Shown here: in pieces, positions 56,076-64,000 of the stretch | Layout: every line of letters starts with the position of its first letter | Position numbering within the stretch: position 1 is the stretch's first letter | Source of the DNA: Rapana venosa | Lineage: Eukaryota > Mollusca > Gastropoda > Neogastropoda > Muricidae | Direction: 5' to 3' | Length of the DNA stretch: 64,000 bases | Assembly (NCBI GenBank): GCA_028751875.1 | Contig: CM054144.1 | Span: 508,985 to 572,984 of the forward strand | The notes under the pieces: generated by a model | The model's input: the letters and a program-made list of their open reading frames with translations, nothing else | Databases searched by the model: none | Told to the model about the DNA's origin: nothing | Position numbers and translations under genes: made by a program

Positions 56076-58254
56076 CCCCCGGGACCGCTTCAAAGCTTTA
56101 TTTCCACTTGCTTCTATGGTTTCCCCCAAAAAACCCATGACTGGAAAAGCCTTTTTTATCATCACAAAATTGGGTTCCCCAACTATTTTGAAAATTTTAG
56201 AGTTTTCCAGTACCATTTGAAGTATTTATTTTATGGGTTTTTCTTTTTTGTGAGATAAAAGGATTTTGACTTGTGAATTTTTATTTAGTTTCATAAAATT
56301 GGGACGGGGTTTAACAAAAAGTTTTTTTAAAAATGTCAAGTGTTTTTTTGTTCATTTTAGCCTGGTTTTTATACCTTTTCCTGAACCCCAAAAATTCTTT
56401 TTGGAAAGAAAAAAGGGTGGGTTTTGGGGGTTTTGGAGAGGGGGTTTTTTGGGGATGAAGGGGGGGGTTTAGTGGCCCTTTCGGGGTGAGAATCATGCCT
56501 TTCCTCCTGCTTTTTTTGGAACGTTTTGTTGGGCTGTTGGGGTTTGGGTTTGGGGGGTTTTTTTTTGATTAAAAGTTTTGTTTTATGTAATGTTTTGTTG
56601 TTTTTGTTGCACTTTCATTTCTTTTGGGATTTGTATCACAAATTTATGAGGGAAAGTTAAAGAAAGGAAAGGGGGGAAAAATGTTTTTTGGAAATTTTGA
56701 GAGAACTGCCAATGTTCCCCTCAGCTCTTGTGTTAAAAAACGCATTTTATAGGACGGAATTTTTAAAATCAAGAAGTAAAAAGACATTTTTGTTTTTCAG
56801 TGTTATTTCTACAAAAGTGTATTTTTAAATATAAAAAAAACATGCATGTGTCATTTAATGCTTGTTCCAATTTTCATGCTACCCCGTCACACCCGTTTTT
56901 TTAAAATGACTGGCAGCCACCAAACCCGCAAAACGCACTATCTCCCCAAATCCCAGAGGCCACACCCCTGTTAAATTCCCCTCTTTCCCTTTTTGTGCTT
57001 TTTTCAAATTTTCTCGAAATTTAAAGAAAATTTTTCCCTTTTCATTGTCATTGGTCTACCCCTTTCAAGGGATTCATTTTTGGGAAAAATTTTTTTCGAT
57101 TAAACTTTTAAGGGGGAACAATTCAGTTCGTTCATTCAATGATTTGGGAGATTTAAATTTAAACCCGGGTTTATTGAAACAGTCAGAATGAATTTTAAAG
57201 AAACTTCCTCAAGTTCATAACCCCGCCTCCCTATCCTTTTTAGGCCCTAACCCCCAAAAACAATCAAACCCCAAAAGGCCCGTTTTTTTTTTACCAATTT
57301 TTTCTTTAACGCATGGGTATTTTGCTATGTAGGGAAAATTTAAAGGGTTCTCCCAAATTTCTTTGGGTTTAAAGGTTTTTTCGTTCAGTATTTTATTTTT
57401 GGAAATTTAAAATGGCCCGAAATCCTTTTTGACAAAAACAACGGACCTTTTAAGTTTAAAAGAATTAAATTAATTTTTTATTTCCGTTTTGGTACCTTTA
57501 CCCCGTATTTCCCATGTGTGTTCCTTCCCTTTTTTTCATGTGTTTGAATGGTCCACCCTATTTTTGTTTTATTAATTTTCATTTCCTTTCAATATTTTCT
57601 TTTTTTTAAACCATAGTTTACCTTCTTTTTTCCCCTTCCCTTTTTTTTTAAATTTTTTTTTTGGGTTTTTTTTCTTTTTTTCACTTCTTATTTTGTCCTT
57701 AGTTTCCTTTCCAAGGGTTAAATTTACAAGTTCAAGTTTTCCCGTAAAAAATTTTTAACTGATTACCTCTCCATCCCCCCAAACCTTGGCCTTGAAAGGG
57801 GGAAAAATTTAAACCTCAGGTCCCGACCTGCCCTGGCCAAAAAACAAAAGTGAAGGAAATTTTGTTTTGACTTTACAGTGTTAACTTGGTGGAATTTTTT
57901 ATTCTTCTAACCCAACCCCTACCAAGTAGTGAATTTAGGGGGGCCCTGGGCCATCTATCTAGTGAGTTACAATCACAATTGGCCCCTACTAATAAATTTG
58001 GGGAAAACAGCCCCAAAAACTTCACTTTGAAAAAAATTATAAAAAGTAGTAAAACCAAAAAATTTAAGGGTTGGCCATTTTTCACTAAAAAAAATATGGC
58101 CCTAACCAACATGTGTGTTTTTTCAGCCTTTGGGGACCCTGACAACCCCTTTTGGAAAAAAATATACTGTTTTTTTTTTAAATTTTCATGAACACATCAA
58201 ACTTTTGCAGGAAGCTTCCCGTGGTTTTTACTTTTTTAGTATTATCCCCGAAAA

Positions 58255-58345
58255 CACCCCCCCCCCCACCCCCCACCCCCCCCACCACACTAAAAAAAAA
58301 CCACACAACCCCCCGCGCGCCGCGCGCCCTCAAACACACACCACA
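58255..58345. repeat. C/CA-rich low-complexity tract
   Basis: Runs of C with A interruptions and a CGCGCGCCGCGCGC segment. Length and sequence are not reliable. Confidence 0.7.
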
Positions 58346-59099
58346 CCCCAAAACACATCCCCACTCACTCACCCAACCCCTTTTTTTCTCCCCAACGACT
58401 GTTATAGTTTTTTAAATTTTTTTTGGTTTGTTTCTTTTTTTTTTATTGTGTGGGTTTTTAAAGGGTATTAAATTTTTTTTTCAAAATTCATGACATTTAA
58501 TTTGAAAGGAAGGGTTTTAATTTTAAATGAGTTTTTGATGGGGGGATTTCCCCCGAACTGTTTTGGGTTTAATTTATTTGGGGTATTATTCTGAAAAAAA
58601 ACGCAAAAACACTCTCTGTTTCTTTTCCCCTCTTTACCTTTTTTCGGTTTCCCGCTTATAGTCATTGTATTTTCCCGTTGGGGGATTTTATTTTTTTATA
58701 TTTTTTAATACTTTATTGGATTTCCCCTGTTAAATTAAATTTTAATGAGTGCCCCATTTCAAAATCTTATTAATTATGGGTAAAAAAGTATTTTGTACCA
58801 TTTGAAAAATTTTGAAGATGTTTTCCCTTTTGGGCTTATTAAATTTGGGTTGTGTTTTTTTTTCTTGGCTTTGTTGGGTTTCTCTTGTTCTTTTTGTTGT
58901 TTTTTGTCTGTTTTTATCATCTTTTGTTGGTTTGGTTTTTCCTTCTCTTTTGTTTGTTTGTTTGTTTGTTTTGGTTAGGGTTTTTTGGGGGGTGGGGGTA
59001 GGGGTGGGGTATTCTTAGGATTTTCTTTTAATTGCTTGCTTTGGGGGGGGGGGGAGGGTTGTTGGGGGGAGCTGTTTTGAAAAGGGTTATTTCCCCTTG

Positions 59100-59252
59100 T
59101 TTTTATTGCGAGACTGTATAAGTATTGGGTTATTATTATTAAGATGTATCCCTAACGGGCGGGGACTGGATGTAAAAAAAGCACATGTGTGCTTATTCAT
59201 TATCCTCGAAATAAAAGAATTTGTCATTGTCATTGTCATTGTCATTGTCAAG
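59100..59252 (+). repeat. 3' end of dispersed repeat B with hexamer tail
   Basis: CACATGTGTGCTTATTCATT, ATCCTCGAAATAAAAG and a (TGTCAT)n tail of about four units (59222-59250). It is the reverse complement of the start of the copies at 21925 and 63627, so those two are antisense. An AATAAA lies just before the tail. Confidence 0.75.
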
Positions 59253-60737
59253 GAGAGTTAAAAGTGATATTTAGATATTAACAAAAGAAAAGGACATCAT
59301 ATTATTTAACCTTTTTATCATGGGAATGGGGTCTGCTCTAATGGGTATGTCATATTGTTCCATCACTATGTTAACTGTCATTCTGCCTTTCAGTGTGTTC
59401 AAACATTTGTTTTCATGAGACTGTGTATACAGTATTATGAGGAAAGGTTTCTGATTCATAACAAAACCTGCTGTTTGGATGGAAGGGAAACAGTCCCTTG
59501 TAGAGAATTCTGGTGTTATTCTCACCAGCTAGCTGTCAGCCCTATTTTACAAACTTCTCAGCCATCATGAGTGAGACTGATCTCAGTTAAAGATAAAGCA
59601 TGCATGGGGGGGAGGGCGCTTCTTAGTACTGTCTGACGATGGAAAAAGCCAATCGAGTTTATCTATTCATTATCTTTTCATACACATGGACTATTTGAGT
59701 GAAGCAAATAATCATGGATCCAGATATAGAAGCCTAGTGCTTGTTTGCCAACATGTGCAATCTGTTGTGTTTCATGTGATCAGTTTTGTGACAGTTCAGC
59801 AGGGCACGCTTTTTTGTGCGTTGATCATCCACAACTTCAATAAAAAGTTTGCAAACTCAAAAAGCTGTGTCTGCTTATATGTGAGAAAGTACATGAATAA
59901 AAATGTCTATGTGTTTCAAATCAAGACAAATTTTCATTTCCAGATGAATAAGCAAGTATATTGAATATGCACACACGTGTGTGTGTGTGTGTGTGTGTGT
60001 AGTGCACATGCATGTGCACTCATGTGTTCAAGCGTGTGTATGTGTGTGAGCTAATCCATGATCAAGGCACTAGATTTGATGATTTAATTAAACCACATAG
60101 TTACTTCAGTGCAGCTGAGTACTAGATTTCAGGTTATCTGCATTGATAAGAGGGAAATGTATAATTCATTAAGAAAAACAGTGACTTCATCTAAGATTTT
60201 TTTCAGTTTTGTAGTATTTGAGAAGATTATCAAGTTTTATTAGCCTCAATCTCTGTGCCAAAATAATGATGCTGCTCCAAGGTGTTTTATCAAGGGGACA
60301 GGTTTCTCTTCCTCTCCTGTATGCAGTGAATGAAGGAAAGTATGGTTGTGCAGTGCCTGGATTCTCTTCCTGTATAGTGAATGTTAAAACGTGCAGACAC
60401 AAAACCAACCACACATCAAAAGTTAGTGCAAGACTTTTAACACAATTCCAAACCAGGAAATCAAGTGTTACCCGAAAATGAAACCAAAAGAAATTTCAGA
60501 AGAAAAGAAATGCAATACACAAACCTTTCAAAAAAATTTGAAAACAATTTATGGAGAACAGACAAGATTGCACAACATGCTTCATTTAGGAAAAAAAAAG
60601 AAGAAGAAAAGAACATTGATGTACAATTGTGTGGGTATTCAGCAATCTTTGATGGAGGTGTTTTTGTTGTTTGCCAGTTGCCATATATATAATTTCCCAG
60701 GCTTCTTTGCAAACAACTGTAGCATTTCTCTGATGTT
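59253..60737. other. No recognisable gene
   Basis: Ordinary-quality AT-rich sequence with one (GT)n tract (59976-60002). Short frames on both strands show no motif that I recognise and no good exon structure. Confidence 0.5.
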
Positions 60738-61122
60738 GTGAATCAAAGTCAAAGTCAAAAAACACTTTAATCATCCCATAAAGGGCAATTACAATACTGA
60801 CAGGCAGATTGATACGCATCAAAAATCTCAAGGACACAAAAAGCTATATTTCATATTGGTTAAAATATTACCAAATGACTTCAAATATATAAAAATTTCA
60901 CAAACACACACACGCAAACACACACGCACGCATGCGCACACACACACACACATCAATTGTGAACACAATGTTAAACCCATTGACTAGAAGACATAAAAAC
61001 TTATTATTTACGCACGCACATACACAACACTTACACACCCACACCATACACCAATATATGAATTCAATGTGTTAAGACCATTGACTAGAAGACAGACTTA
61101 TTTCACACACCCACGCACCCCC

Positions 61123-61153
<31 letters not shown>

Positions 61154-61270
61154 AATTATGTATTGACTACACTCATAACAATGACAATCAGGCAAGTAAT
61201 TCAGAGAAATGTAAAAACTAGGTAGTCAACATCATTGTCAATTTAGAATTCAAATGCTTACTGGCACAAC
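60738..61270 (-). mobile_element. 3' UTR fragment of a LINE with TTTGAC hexamer tail
   Basis: On the minus strand GGGATGATTAAAGTG is followed by TTTTTTGACTTTGACTTTGA at 60742-60765, a typical non-LTR 3' end. The fragment then shows (CA)n tracts and a duplicated CATTGACTAGAAGACA segment (60978 and 61080), plus a C-run of 20 or more at 61118-61139. Confidence 0.55.
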
Positions 61271-61691
61271 AGAATTTCTTTTTCTGTTAGTTTTGCTGAT
61301 GGGACACTGAAAACAGCGTTCTGAAGGCAACAACTGAAATTCTGGAAACAAAGCATGGGAAGGATCAGCCAAAATGGCTGAGGCTTGGTGTACAAGCTGC
61401 TGATTGCAGAACAACATGAGATCAGGACAGTGGTTCCACTTTAAGGCCTAGCAGCCTTTGTGTGGAGACAAGGCAAAGGTCATGTTCCAAGTTTTAAGTC
61501 TGCCTTAGCAAGCTTTCAGACCAATTTTCCTTTTGTATTGCTCTATCAAAAACCATGGTGATGTCCATGAGAACACACACTCTATGAACAGAAATTAATC
61601 AGCCTGTCTGTTAGCCATGCTATTATTAGCTGCTGTGATTTAATGTTATCTGTAAGTACTTACATAATCACTGAAGCCATTGCTAATCTTA

Positions 61692-61729
<38 letters not shown>

Positions 61730-61730
61730 G
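61271..61730. other. No recognisable feature apart from (CA)n
   Basis: A (CA)n tract at 61691-61727 marks the 3' side of the next LINE. The rest is unassigned. Confidence 0.5.
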
Positions 61731-61759
61731 AATTTAAATTTGACTGTATTTAAGATTTT

Positions 61760-63050
61760 CTCTTTTTTGGTCTATCTATTATCTGTCCCGTAGTCTGACG
61801 ACCGTGGGGGCACCCTCAAAGACTCAACAACCAGTTCCCTCCATTCCTCTCTCTGTTCTGCCTTTCTCAGGGTTTTGTTGAGTTCTAGGCCTGTCCATTC
61901 GCTGATGTTATCCTCCCAGCTCTTCCTTGGTCTGCCTCTTCTTCTTCCTCCTTGGACAGTGCCTTGTAAAACTGTCTTTGCAAGTCCTTTGGATCTTGTG
62001 ACATGCCCATACCATTTAAGTTTACGCTTTTTCACGATCGTTAGGTTCTCATAGGGTCCAATGGTTTGCTGGATTCTGTTATGCACGCTTTCGTTGCTTA
62101 TGTGGTCTTTGTAGGAGATGCCAAGGAGTCTCCGAAAGCATCTCATCTCCACCACCTGTACTCTTCTCTCCAAATCTGCAGTCAGGGTCCATGATTCACA
62201 GGCATACAGAAATATGGATATGACAAGGGAGCGTATTAGTCTGATCTTGGAGATAAGTGAGATATTTTTATCTCTCCAGATGGTGTTTAGTTTTGACAAA
62301 GCTGTTGTGGTCTGTGCAGTCCTGCATACTACTTCTGGCTTGGATCCCTGGTCGGATACAATGGCTCCCAGGTACTTGAAGCTTTGAACTGTTTCCAGCT
62401 TCTGGTCATTAACCCTGATATCAGTGCTAATGCTGTTGGTGTTATTAGTCATCAGTTTGGTCTTCTCTGCACTGATTTCCATGCCGTATGTTTTGGAGGC
62501 CTTATTCAAGTGTTCTGTTAGGCTGGCAACCTCTTTTTCTGATCCTGTTATTTCATCAATGTCATCTGCGAAGCGGAGGTTGTGATCATTCTGCCACCAA
62601 TACTGACTGATCCTTCATGATGTTCCAGTGCATCAGCCATGATTCTCTCAAGGAAGATGTTGAAAAGAGTGGGTGAGAGTAGACAGCCCTGCCTTACTCC
62701 AACTGTTGTTCGAAACCATTCTCCAATGTTGTTGTTGTAGTACACTGCACTGGTGGCCTCGCTGTACAGCTGTTTGATGACTCTGATCAGGTTTGTATTG
62801 ATGCTGTACAAATTCATGGTTGCCCACAAAGCTGCATGCCACACCCTGTCAAAGCCTTCTTAAAATCGATAAATACGTGGTAAAGGTCTTGTTGATGTTG
62901 AAGGTACTGCTCACATAGTATTCTGAGGTTGAATATCTGTTCTGTTGTGCTTTGACCTGCTCTGAAACCTGCTTGTTCCTCAGCAATGATGGTCTCTGCT
63001 TGTGGCTTCAGTCTATTCAATATTATCTGCAGCATTTTGGTAATGCATGA
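61760..63050 (-). mobile_element. 5'-truncated LINE fragment (RT and C-terminal region)
   Basis: The minus strand encodes AEEQAGFRAGQSTTEQIFNL (about 62960), LYHVFIDFKKA (about 62870), WFRTTVGVRQGCLLSPTLFN (about 62690), SVSIGGRMI (about 62600), a frameshift across the ADDID box (about 62560), then TYGMEISAEKTKLMTNN, VQSFKYLGAIVSDQG, RKLKWYGHVTRSKGLAKTVL and GGRRRGRPRKSWEDNI to 61772. Same family as 4201-4653 plus 10291-10985. Truncated at about 63050, inside the RT. Confidence 0.88.
61772..62509 (-). pseudogene. C-terminal 245-codon frame of the 61.8-kb LINE
   Basis: Open from 62509 to 61772. It contains the RT thumb (SAEKTKLMTNN, FKYLGAIV), SLVISIFLYACESWTLTADL (the LxxLxYGxExW-type motif after the RT), RRLLGISYKDHISNESV, WYGHVTRS and WEDNISEWTGLELNKTLRKA. 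It is intact as far as it goes; the catalytic ADD box lies upstream in another frame. Confidence 0.85.
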
Positions 63051-63600
63051 AAATACCAACACATATGCTAGGTTTCTCAGTCGTTTCTCCATCCCTTCCC
63101 CTCCCTACTTTCTTTCACCTCCACTACATTTTCCATATCCCTTGTCTAATATAGGCTATCACAGAGAGTGAACAGACTTTAAATTGAAGACAACGAAACA
63201 CACACTTAACTCCATTTGGTTCGCGTTCCGAGTTTGGTCTATTCCTAAATTGTATGTTCTCAAGTTGTTTGTGATTACGTGTTGGAGATAGGCCTATTAC
63301 TTGGGGAAACTACAGCACATTCTACAGAGCATGCATGAAAGCAAGCAGTTGATCGAATTGTATTCTTAGTACCAGAGATGTGAAAAATGACCAACACGAC
63401 GAAATTACCCGTTTGAATGGCCATTGGTTTTGGAGAAGTTTACTTAGTAGCTACTTTCATTTTCCAATCAACACGTTGTTGCAGTGACTTAACGTACTCG
63501 AGTAAGTATCACAAGTATTTAACACTCACAGTCGCACACAAACTCACTGATTCTGCACATATTGGTTTCAAATACAGTACAAAGAAGATAATAATGTATA
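63051..63600. other. No recognisable feature
   Basis: Single-copy-looking sequence between the LINE and repeat B. Confidence 0.5.
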
Positions 63601-63626
63601 GATTTTTTTTATATCGAGGATAATGG

Positions 63627-63832
63627 AATAAGCACTCATGTGCTTTTTTTTTCTAGTTTTACATCCAGCCCCCATGTGTATGCTGTTTTGTAAATTTTGT
63701 CATCTGTTCCCACGGGCACACAATGGCCTACTCTTTCGAAAAGCGGAACAGGATTTAACGTGTTCGCAAGATGTTCTGCATGCGTTCGCACACGGGGCCT
63801 TGGTTTATAGTCTCATCGAAGGACTTTGACAT
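63627..63832 (-). repeat. Dispersed repeat B, antisense copy
   Basis: Matches 21925-22140 (GGAATAAGCACTCATGTGCT, TTTTGTCATCTGTTCCCACG, CAATGGCCTACTCTTTCGAA, CTGCATGCGTTCGCACACGG). The preceding ATATCGAGGATAAT matches the reverse complement of the sense copy at 59195. Confidence 0.75.
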
Positions 63833-63842
63833 TCAGTTGGAT

Positions 63843-64000
63843 TGGATGGGGATGGAATAGCTCAGTGGTGGGAGCACTTGCTTTCCCCCAGCCAAGGTTA
63901 AGCAGAATCGAGCATGGTTACCACAATACTAGTTGGATGGGTGAGCATTTGCCCTCCTTGGCTTCAGGACAGCCCCCACCCCCACCCCAGTTCACCCAGT
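63843..64000 (+). mobile_element. SINE with tRNA-like head and 5S-like region, cut by window end
   Basis: Reads GGGGATGGAATAGCTCAGTG (A-box), GCTTTCCCCCAGCCAAG, GGTTAAGCAGAATCGAGCA, GGTTACC and AGTTGGATGGGTGAGC. Same family as 33900-34207 but in the opposite orientation. The 5S-like boxes are kept apart by an 8-base insertion (ACAATACT). Confidence 0.78.

Larger units (their letters stand above)
42010..59100. other. Region of corrupted sequence, probably an unpolished assembly patch
   Basis: Homopolymers of 4-10 bases of all four kinds are many times more frequent than outside. Motifs that are clean elsewhere (PARP exons, a LINE RT box at 47528, tandem units) are recognisable but broken by one- and two-base indels. 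Short frames here are not supported as genes. 44.0-46.4 kb and 49.6-52.3 kb hold nothing I recognise beyond this. Confidence 0.75.

Noticed and set aside
43660..58980. Numerous frames of 60-180 codons
   Set aside because: They lie in the corrupted block; residues are dominated by Lys, Phe, Gly and Pro from homopolymers, and tandem units explain several of them.
59686..59964. 92-codon frame as a possible exon or small gene
   Set aside because: No domain, no codon or splice evidence, and no similarity that I recognise.

Overview
This is eukaryotic nuclear DNA: intron-rich, dense in non-LTR retrotransposons, satellites and microsatellites, with no operons and no prokaryotic gene spacing. The retrotransposon mix (CR1-like and RTE-like elements, an RNase H-bearing LINE, a SINE with tRNA and 5S rRNA parts) and the single host gene I can assemble fit an invertebrate, most likely a lophotrochozoan such as a gastropod or bivalve mollusc. 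That placement is inference. I cannot name a species.

One host gene spans most of the window on the + strand, from at least 11215 to 43393. I read it exon by exon from splice sites, reading phase and protein motifs. The exons encode a Gly/Arg-rich linker, the first part of a macro (ADP-ribose-binding) domain (11215-11443, 14644-14739, 16970-17110), linker exons (a candidate at 18795-18944, and 20852-21057), a KH-like segment (23101-23340, 33543-33703) and a PARP/ARTD catalytic domain (34456-34644, about 41452-41672, about 42270-42436, about 43135-43393). The layout resembles macro-PARPs of the PARP14/15 type. The 5' end lies outside the window or is not recognisable. The second half of the macro domain is not found.

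Layout. 1-500: minisatellite. 660-3620: decayed RNase H-type LINE (+). 4099-10985: a nest in which a minus-strand LINE is split by a CR1 element, itself split by a nearly full-length RTE-like element. 11-17.1 kb: macro-domain exons set among tandem arrays, some of which contain copies of the exons' own splice sites. 17.1-23.3 kb: linker exons, a CR1 fragment and tRNA-like repeats. 23.4-33.4 kb: one large intron holding a 36-bp array and a 44-bp satellite; the satellite is cut into three blocks by a CR1 (itself cut by a 4.35-kb LINE) and by a 1.13-kb solo LTR or TIR element. 33.5-34.6 kb: two exons with a SINE between them. 34.8-37.1 kb: a 35-bp satellite split by another CR1. 37.2-40.3 kb: a longer LINE carrying endonuclease and reverse transcriptase. 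41.4-43.4 kb: catalytic exons.

From about 42.0 to 59.1 kb the sequence looks corrupted: homopolymer runs are greatly over-represented and known motifs are broken by small indels, as in an unpolished long-read patch. The last two PARP exons lie there and read only across frameshifts. Small reading frames in that stretch should not be trusted. 59.2-64 kb returns to normal quality, with LINE and SINE pieces and no host gene that I can recognise.
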